From: Betaproteobacteria bacterium
GTDB lineage: Bacteria; Pseudomonadota; Gammaproteobacteria; Burkholderiales; Rhodocyclaceae
Reading direction: 5' to 3'
Length of the DNA: 20,821 nucleotides
Assembly: GCA_028065725.1 (NCBI GenBank)
Contig: JAPTVL010000214.1
Span: 1-20,821, forward strand
Each line of letters opens with the position of its first letter. Positions within the stretch are counted from its first letter, which is position 1. The notes beneath the pieces were generated by a model. It was given only the letters and a program-made list of their open reading frames with translations, did not search any database and was not told the DNA's origin. This document shows positions 6,800-15,269 of the stretch, piece after piece. The position numbers and the translations under genes were made by a program.

Positions 6800-7300
6800 T
6801 CAGAGCGGCTTGTGACCAGAGAAGTAGGTTACATCAAGCGGACCGGCAAACAGCATGGCCGCCATCCGTTCCTGATAGCTGACATAGTGGGCCAAGCCAC
6901 TCTTCGTGACGATCCCCTGCTTCCATTTCGGACCCCAGGAGACCATCAGATGCGGCACCGGAGGCAACGAGCAGTCGCAGGGAGCAACCCGTGCGCCACT
7001 GCCCCACTCGACCAGGGTGCCGTCCGTCAGCAAGCGAAACTGCGGTAGCTGGCTCAGCCGATCCAGCGCAGCCTGCCGCTCGGCCGCGGTGGCATGGTCG
7101 GCCGGGTCGATGCCGGGATAGACGGCATCCGTCTCCGCCGATTTGCTGTCAATCTCCCCAAACACGGGCGACTTCCTGGCCCACAGGCGTCGGCGCGTCA
7201 GCAGCAGTACAGGCAGGGCGAGCAATAGAAAGGCAAGCAGAATGCCCGTCATGATGACGAAGAGATTCCATAAGGAATGGGATGCCGTGAAGAAGCTCAT
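6800..7300 (-). CDS. Single-pass membrane protein of unknown function, last gene of the integrase operon
   Basis: The 166-residue product has one N-terminal membrane segment (about 13-35) followed by an Arg-rich stop-transfer stretch (TRRRLWARK), so the remaining 130 residues are probably cytoplasmic. The soluble part carries a Cys-x-Cys pair (PCDCSLPP) and a conserved-looking core (HLMVSWGPKWKQGIVTKSG). I do not recognise the family. The start codon overlaps the stop of the preceding gene as ATGA, so it is translationally coupled to it and belongs to the leftward operon with the integrase. It is probably cargo or a maintenance function of the element. Confidence 0.8.
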   Translation of the reverse strand: MSFFTASHSLWNLFVIMTGILLAFLLLALPVLLLTRRRLWARKSPVFGEIDSKSAETDAVYPGIDPADHATAAERQAALDRLSQLPQFRLLTDGTLVEWGSGARVAPCDCSLPPVPHLMVSWGPKWKQGIVTKSGLAHYVSYQERMAAMLFAGPLDVTYFSGHKPL

Positions 7301-8184
7301 GCTTCGAACTCCCCTTGTTCATACTCTCGGGGTCGAACGACCCGCAAGCGCTGCCGTGGCTTTGCCGCCGCCTGCCTCTGTACGCGGATCAGCGACACCG
7401 CAATCGCCAGCGGGATCAGGTCCTTGACCCCGGTGCATCCGACGCCCAGGACCTGCCGCAGCCAACTCCCCTCCTCCGGCCTCGTTTGCTCCAGACTCGC
7501 CAGTGCCGGCTCGCACCGCTTCAGTCTCAGCGCCGCCCTCGGCTTCTCCAGCGCTTGCTCTTCCCTCAGGTAGTACTCATCGCAAAGACTCAACTCACCC
7601 ATCGGATGAAGAAGGCAGGCCAGGATCGCGGTCTCCTTCTCTACTCGATGGAAGTTGTACATTTCCTCCTCGATGAGGCTGGCCGCATCAACCGTACGTT
7701 CGAACAGGGCGTCCGGCCGGCTGATCAGGTTCAGCATCAGCCGATCATCGACCAGGACGCGGTCGAGCGCCTGCCGCAGCGCGTCATAACGAATGCCGTG
7801 AACGAGTTCTGCCAGCCGGTCCAGCACTTCCGGGGACTGCGCCAATGGGCGCGGAAGTCGATCGAGTGCGCAAGCGGGGTCGGCCACGACATCCATGAAA
7901 TCAAACTCGAGCAGATCGGCCACCAGCCTGTCCTTGAAGAGTCGCGTCCGGAACGCGACATGGACCAGGGCGTCAGTGTCCGGCCGATAGACGATGTCAC
8001 CCGCGTCGCACGGCCGGTAGGTATCGATCACACCGCTACGGTCGGCGAGGCGCACGTGCCAGACTTCGAAGCCGTCGGCATTGCAACGGCGCGCGAGGGA
8101 CTGGAAGCGGTAGCACCCCTCGACTCGCTCGTCGGGGCCCAGGCGGGCGATCAGGGAATGGCTGGATTTCTCAGGGAGTTTCAT
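7297..8184 (-). CDS. OB-fold / degenerate HD-domain protein, YhaM-like
   Basis: The 295-residue product appears to combine an OB-fold nucleic-acid-binding domain (about 9-98; VWHVRLADRSGVIDTYRP looks like the 'activity in context of tDKsG.I' strand of YhaM-type exoribonucleases) with a helical region where YhaM has its HD phosphohydrolase domain. The key motif reads LLHPMGEL (His193-Pro194) where active enzymes have LLHD.GK, and the earlier metal-binding histidines (HH....GGLLEH) are not visible. It is therefore probably inactive as a nuclease and may bind nucleic acid only. AAGGA lies seven bases before the ATG, and the integrase stop is only 14 bases upstream. It is in the leftward operon of the element. 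The family link is moderate; function is unknown. Confidence 0.6.
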   Translation of the reverse strand: MKLPEKSSHSLIARLGPDERVEGCYRFQSLARRCNADGFEVWHVRLADRSGVIDTYRPCDAGDIVYRPDTDALVHVAFRTRLFKDRLVADLLEFDFMDVVADPACALDRLPRPLAQSPEVLDRLAELVHGIRYDALRQALDRVLVDDRLMLNLISRPDALFERTVDAASLIEEEMYNFHRVEKETAILACLLHPMGELSLCDEYYLREEQALEKPRAALRLKRCEPALASLEQTRPEEGSWLRQVLGVGCTGVKDLIPLAIAVSLIRVQRQAAAKPRQRLRVVRPREYEQGEFEA

Positions 8185-8198
8185 GTGGGTTCCTTTAC

Positions 8199-9515
8199 CT
8201 ATGCGGGAGTGGCTGCCGCCGGAATCGGCGCGGCAGGAGGAATCGGGGTGGCCGAGGTCGCCGGCTCAGCGACGGGAGGGGCGGCGACGGTGCCGCTTTG
8301 CAGCAGCAGACGCTCGAAAGCCGAGCCGTCCTGGCGCGTGAGGTTGGGCACGAAGCGCGCATAGACCTTGAACAGCATCTCGGTCGAGGCATGCCCCATC
8401 TGGCGCGCAATCCACTGTGGGTTCTCGCCGGAACCGAGCCACAGGGTGGCGGCGGTATGGCGGGTCTGATAGGGACGACGCAGGGTCAGCCCCAGATGGC
8501 GCAGTAGCGGATACCAGACGCGCTTGGTGACATTGACGTGATCGAGGTGCTTACCTTCGCGGTTGCAGAAGACGAAGCGACTGATCTTGCGGGTGGCCTC
8601 TTCTTGACGCCGCAGGGCCTGATACACGGCCTCGTTCATCTGGATGTCGCGCTGGCTGCCGTCGTTCTTGGTGGTGTCCTCTTCGCCATCGACGACGGTC
8701 TCGCGCACCAGGATCAGGCGACGCTCGAAGTCGATGTATTTCCACTTCAGGCCATCGATCTCGCCGGTGCGCATGCCGGTAAAGAAGCGCACGGTGTAGT
8801 AGTCGCGAAAGTCATCGCGCACGGTACTGAGGATCTGCTGTACCTCGCCGAGGCTGAAGGGCGTGATGTCGGAGCGCGGGACCTTGAGCGGCTTGATGTT
8901 GCGGAAGGCCGTGGTAAATTCGTAGCGGTCGGCGGCTTCGTTAAGGATTTGGCGCAGCGGCGCCATTACGGCGTTGATGCGTTTGGCAGACAGGGTTTCA
9001 GCCTTTCGCCCGCGTACTTTGGCGAGTTGAGAGCGAAAGGCCAGGATGTCAGCTTTAGTGATGTCGCCGACCCCCTTCTCCCCGAACACCGGTCGCAGGT
9101 GACCGTTGAGAATGTCCATCACCGTGCGGCGGTGACTGCGCCGCCAAGCAACTTCGTTCTCGGCCACCCAGATGTCGGCGAAGGTGTTGAAGGTGGGCAG
9201 GGTCGGCGTCTCTACCGTGACGCCAATCGCCGCCGCGGGTGTCTGCCGGGGAACGGAGCCACCATTTAGGGCTGTGGTGATGGGATTGGCTGCAGGGGTC
9301 GCGAAGCGGGCGACCATTTTGCTGCCGGGAAAGAAAGTGGCGTAGTCGAAGGTGCCAAGTTTGATTGCGGCTTCGATAGCGTCGAGAACCTTCTGTAGCC
9401 GCTTCCGATTCGCTGAAGTATCTTCCAACGTCGTTTGTTCGCGGCAGCGTTTGCCCCGATAGCGAAAGTCCACGAACAACAGACCATTGTCATCCCGCTT
9501 CCGTATGCTACCCAT
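8199..9515 (-). CDS. Phage-type tyrosine integrase with N-terminal arm-binding domain (DUF3596)
   Basis: The 438-residue integrase has a small N-terminal domain of the DUF3596 type (about 1-65, MGSIRKRDDNGLLFVDFRYRG) that would contact arm sites, a core-binding helical domain (about 108-200) and a catalytic domain (about 215-405). Catalytic residues are Arg249 (FFTGMRTGEIDGLKW), Lys283, Arg352, His375 (QMGHAST) and Tyr385 (VYARF). The box II histidine is replaced by Tyr349 (PYQTRHTAAT), a variation I believe is normal in this subfamily. The tail after 408 is Pro/Ala-rich. GGAGGT lies seven bases before the ATG. The gene overlaps the upstream excisionase-like gene by eight bases. It sits about 0.9 kb from the tRNA-fMet gene, its likely target. 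Confidence 0.95.
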   Translation of the reverse strand: MGSIRKRDDNGLLFVDFRYRGKRCREQTTLEDTSANRKRLQKVLDAIEAAIKLGTFDYATFFPGSKMVARFATPAANPITTALNGGSVPRQTPAAAIGVTVETPTLPTFNTFADIWVAENEVAWRRSHRRTVMDILNGHLRPVFGEKGVGDITKADILAFRSQLAKVRGRKAETLSAKRINAVMAPLRQILNEAADRYEFTTAFRNIKPLKVPRSDITPFSLGEVQQILSTVRDDFRDYYTVRFFTGMRTGEIDGLKWKYIDFERRLILVRETVVDGEEDTTKNDGSQRDIQMNEAVYQALRRQEEATRKISRFVFCNREGKHLDHVNVTKRVWYPLLRHLGLTLRRPYQTRHTAATLWLGSGENPQWIARQMGHASTEMLFKVYARFVPNLTRQDGSAFERLLLQSGTVAAPPVAEPATSATPIPPAAPIPAAATPA

Positions 9516-9750
9516 GACAAACACCTCCGTTTGCCATCGGAATTGCGTAAGACTGGCTGGAGGCCAGCCCCATGTCCGCTTCGATCTGCTCCCATATGAA
9601 TAGGATCTTCCGGCCACCAAATGGGCGGATGTAGTGCTTGCCTTCGAGAAGGACGCTGTCCTTGAGGCGCTCGCGGATAGTGCGGGAGTCGTATTTGATG
9701 CGTTCGGACAACTCGTCGGTTGTCAGATAGGTGGAAACTCGGACTGCCAT
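9508..9750 (-). CDS. Excisionase-like small DNA-binding protein
   Basis: The 80-residue product begins with MAVRVSTYLTTDELSERIKYDSRTIRERLK, which reads as a winged-helix or MerR-like helix-turn-helix entry, followed by HYIRPFGGRKILFIWEQIE, typical of small excisionase/AlpA-type regulators. The ATG at 9748-9750 is chosen over longer alternatives because GGAG lies eight bases upstream. Its stop overlaps the integrase start by eight bases, so the two are co-translated. It most likely bends DNA at the attachment site to favour excision, or regulates the integrase operon. The family is called from pattern and context rather than a strict motif. Confidence 0.75.
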   Translation of the reverse strand: MAVRVSTYLTTDELSERIKYDSRTIRERLKDSVLLEGKHYIRPFGGRKILFIWEQIEADMGLASSQSYAIPMANGGVCHG

Positions 9751-9843
9751 AGCGTGATCTCCGTATGATTTAAAAAGCTCCGAAGACATTCGGCACGCAC
9801 ACAGCAACCGCGTTTTGCACACCGGATGTTCATTCGTAGAGCA

Positions 9844-9895
9844 AATATATCATGAAGAAATCTTTTTGCAACTTATTTGTTACATCTGATTTAAT
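9844..9895. promoter_or_regulatory. Divergent promoters sharing one palindromic -35 box
   Basis: TTGCAA at 9866-9871 is its own reverse complement. Leftwards it is followed after 16 bases by TATATT (9849-9844), a promoter for the excisionase-integrase operon. Rightwards it is followed after 18 bases by TTTAAT (9890-9895), a promoter for the XRE gene. Only one polymerase could occupy the site at a time, which would make the two directions exclusive. Confidence 0.55.
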
Positions 9896-9916
9896 GGAGT
9901 CTTCTTTGAGGCACCC

Positions 9917-10162
9917 ATGATCCGATTTAGGCTTAGCGAATTAATCGCCGACAAGCAGTTCAGGGAGGGGCGTCGAATCACCCTGATTGAGATTGCGGCA
10001 GCGACAGGCATCAACCGTATGACCCTGTCACGCATGCTCAACACAAAGGGGTACAACACGGTAACGGACAACCTAGACCGTCTTTGCCAGTATTTCGGCT
10101 GTCAAGTAGGTGAATTGGCCGTGTATATTGCTAACGAGGGTCGTAGCGACACCGATTCCTAG
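9917..10162 (+). CDS. Small XRE/Cro-type helix-turn-helix regulator
   Basis: The 81-residue product is a single Cro/CI-type DNA-binding domain: ITLIEIAAATGINRMTLSRMLN supplies the helix-turn-helix (about 25-46) and TVTDNLDRLCQYFGCQVGELAVY the following helices, as in HTH_26/YozG-like proteins. GAGG lies just before the ATG at 9917. It is divergent from the excisionase-integrase operon and shares its promoter region, so it is the probable repressor controlling whether the element excises. It has no effector or cleavage domain, so induction by RecA-type autocleavage is unlikely. Confidence 0.9.
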   Translation: MIRFRLSELIADKQFREGRRITLIEIAAATGINRMTLSRMLNTKGYNTVTDNLDRLCQYFGCQVGELAVYIANEGRSDTDS

Positions 10163-10230
10163 CAATTGCAGCGAGAATCGAGCTAGACCGCCCCCTGAAG
10201 GGTACTAAAAGCGATTCGGTTAGCCGAAAT

Positions 10231-10342
10231 TGGGCACGGCCTTCAACCTAGGAAACACCGAAGGTCAAAAACACAGCCCGCAATGAATTCCTGAATTTGG
10301 CATGGGCACAACTTGGGCACGGCGTGGGCACAGAATGGGCAC
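10231..10342 (+). repeat. TGGGCAC motifs, four of them at exact 11-bp spacing (probable integrase arm sites)
   Basis: TGGGCAC occurs at 10303, 10314, 10325 and 10336, each exactly 11 bases from the next, so all lie on one face of the helix. A fifth lies apart at 10231. The array sits between the XRE gene and the terminator of tRNA-fMet, where the attachment site of this element should be. The bases between the motifs are not conserved, which points to protein binding rather than recent duplication. Confidence 0.7.
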
Positions 10343-10367
10343 GAAGGTTTCTGACATGCCAAAGCAA

Positions 10368-10399
10368 TAAGGCCAACCACCGCTAAGTGATTGGCCTTA
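10368..10399 (-). terminator. Terminator hairpin of tRNA-fMet
   Basis: TAAGGCCAACCAC (10368-10380) pairs with GTGATTGGCCTTA (10387-10399) over 13 positions with one G-T pair and a six-base loop. On the minus strand it begins 12 bases after the tRNA 3' end and is followed by TTGCTTTGG. The stem is strong and the T-run short. It is close to symmetric and might also stop transcription from the left. Confidence 0.7.
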
Positions 10400-10410
10400 C
10401 TGGGTGAATC

Positions 10411-10488
<78 letters not shown>

Positions 10489-10501
10489 TCAGAGAACGGC
10501 G

Positions 10502-10530
10502 ATTATAGGCGGTATTGCGGCAGTGCGCAA
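10502..10530 (-). promoter_or_regulatory. Promoter of tRNA-fMet
   Basis: On the minus strand TTGCGC (10530-10525), 17 bases and TATAAT (10507-10502) precede the tRNA, whose first base is 10488. The start would fall around 10495, just ahead of the mature 5' end. Confidence 0.65.
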
Positions 10531-10549
10531 CGCAATTGCCTAAAAAAGC

Positions 10550-10555
10550 TATAAT
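10550..10555 (+). promoter_or_regulatory. -10 box of the ahcY promoter
   Basis: A perfect TATAAT lies immediately before the riboswitch, so transcription would begin near 10561-10562, at the aptamer. No convincing -35 box is visible 16-18 bases upstream. Confidence 0.6.
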
Positions 10556-10561
10556 GCTTGC

Positions 10562-10635
10562 CTTCCGAGGAGCGCTGCAAGGGTAGTTCCGGCTTACCTC
10601 CCAGGCTCGGACCATTTTCAAACTGCGCTCACCCA
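10562..10635 (+). ncRNA. S-adenosylhomocysteine (SAH) riboswitch
   Basis: The leader of ahcY matches the SAH aptamer: CCGAGGAGCGCTGCAA (10565-10580), CCAGGCTCGG (10601-10610) and GCGCTCAC (10625-10632). TCCGAG (10564-10569) pairs with CTCGGA (10606-10611), and GAGCGC (10570-10575) pairs with GCGCTC (10625-10630). Known SAH riboswitches raise expression of SAH-recycling genes when SAH accumulates. Just after it, CTCACCC (10628-10634) can pair with GGGTGAG (10650-10656), sharing bases 10628-10630 with the aptamer, so the two states exclude each other. Confidence 0.93.
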
Positions 10636-10692
10636 ACCCGTACCGGGCAGGGTGAGTTCGCCTCCCTCCCGGTCACAGTTCAAGGAGCCCTC

Positions 10693-12102
<1,410 letters not shown>

Positions 12103-12133
12103 GCGCGACGACCATCACCCCAAGGAGCGCTTG

Positions 12134-12484
12134 ATGCGTCTGCTGGCCCTCTGGCTGATCAATGCAGGAGCGCTGCTGGCCCTGCCCTGGCTGCTGCCCT
12201 CGATACACATCGCCGGTTTTTCCACGGCGTTGTGGGTGGCGCTGGTGCTGGGCCTGATCAATACACTGATCCGCCCCGTACTGCTGCTGTTGACGCTGCC
12301 GGTCACACTGCTGACGCTGGGGCTGTTCATCTTCGTCATCAACGGCCTGATGTTCCTGCTGGCGGCCTGGCTGCTCGACGGCTTCGTGGTGGACGGCATC
12401 TGGGCCGGGGTTCTCGGTTCGACAATCTACAGCGTGATCTCATGGTTGCTGACGAAACTGCTGCTGAGTTCGCCGAAGTCCTGA
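12134..12484 (+). CDS. Phage holin family IV / YvlD-like membrane protein
   Basis: The 116-residue product is almost wholly hydrophobic, with four membrane segments (about 4-23, 29-48, 52-76 and 87-110), and carries the family pattern LGLINTLIRPVLLLLTLPVTLLTLGLFIFVING. These small proteins (DUF360/YvlD, 'phage holin family') are widespread in bacteria, and their function is not established; the holin name reflects topology only. AAGGAG lies seven bases before the ATG at 12134. It is 31 bases after ahcY and 32 bases before metF. This gene order is typical of betaproteobacteria, so a link to methyl metabolism or simple co-expression is possible. Confidence 0.9.
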   Translation: MRLLALWLINAGALLALPWLLPSIHIAGFSTALWVALVLGLINTLIRPVLLLLTLPVTLLTLGLFIFVINGLMFLLAAWLLDGFVVDGIWAGVLGSTIYSVISWLLTKLLLSSPKS

Positions 12485-12516
12485 GCGCAGCGTGAATCCA
12501 TATCCAGGAATCCAGC

Positions 12517-13347
12517 ATGAGTCTTGAACTATCCATCGAGTTTTTCCCGCCGCAGACCAGCGAGGGCATGGAGAAGCTGCGCGCGACGCGGGCCCGGCTT
12601 GCGGTGCTGAAGCCGGAATTCTTTTCGGTGACCTACGGCGCCGGCGGCTCGACCCGCGAACGCACGCTAGAGACGGTGATGGAAATCGCCGCCGAAGGCC
12701 ACGGCGCGGCGCCGCACCTGTCCTGCATCGGTTCCACGCGCGAAGGCATCCGCGAGATGCTGGCCATTTTCACCGCGCGCGGCATACGCCGCATCGTCGC
12801 CCTGCGCGGCGACCTGCCCTCGGGCATGGCCGACGCCGGCGAGTTCCGCTATGCCAACGAACTGGTGGCATTCATCCGTACCGAAACCGGCGACCGCTTT
12901 CACATCGAGGTCGCGGCTTATCCCGAATGGCATCCGCAGGCGAAGAGCCCGCGCGAAGACCTGCTGAATTTCAAGCGCAAGGTCGATGCCGGCGCGAACT
13001 CGGCGATCACCCAGTACTTCTACAACACCGATGCCTACGAGCATTTCGTTGCCGAAGCCCGCGCGCTCGGCGTGACGGTGCCGATCGTGCCGGGCATCAT
13101 GCCGATCGCCAGTTTCTCCAAGCTGGCGCGCTTCTCCGACGCCTGCGGCGCCGAGATTCCGCGCTGGATGCGGCGCAAGTTCGAAAGCTTCGGCGACGAC
13201 GCGGAATCGATCCGGGCCTTCGGCCTGGATGTGGTGACGGAACTATGCCAGCGCCTGATCGAATGCGGCGCGCCCGGGCTGCATTTTTACAGCATGAATC
13301 AGGCAGGGCTGACGCTGGAGCTCTGCCGCCGCCTCGGCCGCTGCTAG
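12517..13347 (+). CDS. metF: 5,10-methylenetetrahydrofolate reductase
   Basis: The 276-residue flavoenzyme reduces methylene-tetrahydrofolate to methyl-tetrahydrofolate, the methyl donor for converting homocysteine to methionine. Recognisable blocks: the N-terminal SIEFFPPQT with the conserved Glu of the (F/V)E(F/V)FPP motif, FFSVTYGAGGSTRERT, HLSCIG, ALRGDLP, and ITQYFYNTDAY followed by VPGIMPI. The length matches bacterial MetF, a single FAD-binding barrel. AGGA lies eight bases before the ATG. It closes the ahcY operon, so homocysteine formed by AhcY and the methyl group made by MetF feed the same methionine synthase step. Its stop codon overlaps that of the convergent kinase gene. Confidence 0.97.
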   Translation: MSLELSIEFFPPQTSEGMEKLRATRARLAVLKPEFFSVTYGAGGSTRERTLETVMEIAAEGHGAAPHLSCIGSTREGIREMLAIFTARGIRRIVALRGDLPSGMADAGEFRYANELVAFIRTETGDRFHIEVAAYPEWHPQAKSPREDLLNFKRKVDAGANSAITQYFYNTDAYEHFVAEARALGVTVPIVPGIMPIASFSKLARFSDACGAEIPRWMRRKFESFGDDAESIRAFGLDVVTELCQRLIECGAPGLHFYSMNQAGLTLELCRRLGRC

Positions 13348-15269
13348 CCCGCCCGTACCGCGAGCAGATGACGCAGGGCGGCCCGCAAGCGGCCCGGCGG
13401 CACCGGTTGCCGAAGCAACGGGAAGCCGGCGCCGCGCGCTGCCCCCTGTACATCCTCGCCGACATCGGCGCTGACCAGCAGCACGCCCATGTGCTCGAAC
13501 TCGCGTCGCAAGGCCTGCGCCAATCCGATACCGCTGACCCCGCCCGGCAGCTCTACATTGCAGATCACCACGTCGGGCGGCCCCTCGTCCCTGCGGCAGC
13601 AGCGCAGAGCCTCCTCGCGATCGACGGCGAGCAGCACGCGGCCGCCCCAGCCCGCGATGGCCTGCTCCATGCCCGCGCCGACCAGCGGGTCGCCGTCCAC
13701 CACCAGCACCGATCCGGATATCCGCGCCGGATCGTCTGCCGCTTCCCCCGGCGACATCGCTGCCGGAATTTCCCTGTTCAAGCTAAATGCCGAAACCAGG
13801 GGCAATTGAATCCAGAACACGGAACCCTTTCCGGGCCGCGATCGAACCCCGATCGGAGCGTTCAGCAGTTCAGCCAGCCGGCGACAGATGGCCAGGCCGA
13901 GGCCGAGGCCCTTGGCGCGGTCGCGTTCGGGGTTCTCCAACTGCGCATACTCCTCGAAGATTTCCTCGCGTGCCTGTTCCGCAATGCCTATCCCGGTATC
14001 CCAGACTTCGACCAGCACCACGTCGCGGCGCAAGCGGCAACTGACCAACACACCGCCGGACTGGGTATAGCGCAAGGCATTGCCGACCAAGTTAAGCAGG
14101 ATGCGCTCGACGATCTTTTCATCGCTGCGGACCCACACCCGAGTCGGCCGCACCTTCAACCGCAAGCCCTTCTGCTCGGCCAGCAGCGAGAGGCTGCCGG
14201 CCATGCGGTCCAGTACCGGTCCCAATGGAAAACTGTCGATGCTGGGCACCACGTTGCCGCCATCCAGGCGCGAAATATCGAGGATGGCGTCCAGCAGATT
14301 CTGCAGGGTATCGGCCAGCGAACGGATATGCCCGACCAGTGCCGGCTCCTGCCGGGCGGCCTCCGACTGCGCCAGGGCCGAGACGAAAAGTCCAAGCGCA
14401 TGCAAGGGCTGCCGCAGATCGTGACTGGCCGCGGCCAGGAAGTGTGACTTGGCGATGGTGGCATGTTCGGCCGCCTCCTTCTCGCGCTGCAGGCCGGCGG
14501 TGGTCTCGGCCACTCGCGCCCGCAACTCTTCCTGGGTCACGCCGATCCGCGCCGCCATGTGATTGATGCCCGCCGCCAGCGACCGCAAGGCGCCAGCCGT
14601 CGCGACGTCCATGCGCGCCAGCAGTTCGCCGCCACCGATGCGCTCGACGACTGCAGTGGCCTCCAGCAGGGGGCCAGTCACTCCGCGCGCGATGCGGTAC
14701 GCCAGCCAGCCGCCGACTACCGATCCCAGCACGGCGATCAGCAATCCGATGCCGATCAGCCGTTCCGATCTGCTGGTCACTTCGCGCAAGGACAGTTCGA
14801 CGACCACATAGCCGAGCACCTTGGAGCCCACGGCGGGAATGGCTTCCAGGCCGCCGTAGATGTCATCCACCGGTACGCTGCTGCGCACCACCGGCTCGGC
14901 GATCAGCAGCACGTCCTGGCGCAGGCGGTGGCCCTCGACAGAACCAAGTTCGGGCCAGCTGGCCCGATTCAGGACGCCGCTGCTCGCCATGACGGCGCCC
15001 CGCGCATCGAGAATCGCGACTCCGCGCACATCCGGATCGATGCGCAGCGCCGACCCGGTCAATACGGCGAGGCTGGCGCGCTGACCGGAAAAGATGCCGA
15101 ACTCGGCGACGGTCGCCATTTGCCGCACGATCGCATTGCCTCGGGTGCGCAGGCCCTGCTCGACCAGGTCGATTGCGCGCAGCACGAATACGCTGGTCAG
15201 CACCACGGCCACCAGTGTCGTCGGCAACACCGCCAGCAGCAGCATGCGCGAGCGCAGTGTCATGCTCAT
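13344..15269 (-). CDS. Hybrid histidine kinase with a degenerate receiver domain
   Basis: The 641-residue inner-membrane kinase has a first membrane helix (about 10-31), an extracytoplasmic sensor region (31-170), a second helix (171-191), a HAMP linker and a coiled coil (to about 270). HisKA follows with phospho-His283 (AASHDLRQPLHALGLF), then an ATPase domain with Asn397, Asp424 (DTGIGI) and GLGLGL (454-459). The C-terminal receiver (about 519-637) has Asn571 where the phosphorylated Asp should be (VVICNVELP), Gln621 in place of the conserved Lys (LLRQPVPP) and Gly526 within the acidic pair (VVDGDP), so it should not accept phosphate. The ATG at 15269 overlaps the stop of the preceding gene as ATGA. 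It is probably fed a signal by the upstream binding protein. No response regulator gene is in the window. Confidence 0.93.
   Translation of the reverse strand: MSMTLRSRMLLLAVLPTTLVAVVLTSVFVLRAIDLVEQGLRTRGNAIVRQMATVAEFGIFSGQRASLAVLTGSALRIDPDVRGVAILDARGAVMASSGVLNRASWPELGSVEGHRLRQDVLLIAEPVVRSSVPVDDIYGGLEAIPAVGSKVLGYVVVELSLREVTSRSERLIGIGLLIAVLGSVVGGWLAYRIARGVTGPLLEATAVVERIGGGELLARMDVATAGALRSLAAGINHMAARIGVTQEELRARVAETTAGLQREKEAAEHATIAKSHFLAAASHDLRQPLHALGLFVSALAQSEAARQEPALVGHIRSLADTLQNLLDAILDISRLDGGNVVPSIDSFPLGPVLDRMAGSLSLLAEQKGLRLKVRPTRVWVRSDEKIVERILLNLVGNALRYTQSGGVLVSCRLRRDVVLVEVWDTGIGIAEQAREEIFEEYAQLENPERDRAKGLGLGLAICRRLAELLNAPIGVRSRPGKGSVFWIQLPLVSAFSLNREIPAAMSPGEAADDPARISGSVLVVDGDPLVGAGMEQAIAGWGGRVLLAVDREEALRCCRRDEGPPDVVICNVELPGGVSGIGLAQALRREFEHMGVLLVSADVGEDVQGAARGAGFPLLRQPVPPGRLRAALRHLLAVRAG

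Noticed and set aside
10303..10342. TGGGCAC array as a CRISPR or tandem duplication
   Set aside because: Repeats of 7 bases with 4-base varied gaps are far too short for CRISPR, and the gaps are not conserved as a copied unit would be.
12927..14447. 506-residue rightward frame over metF and the kinase
   Set aside because: It overlaps two well-supported genes in another frame, has no family-like motif and shows the composition of shadow translation.
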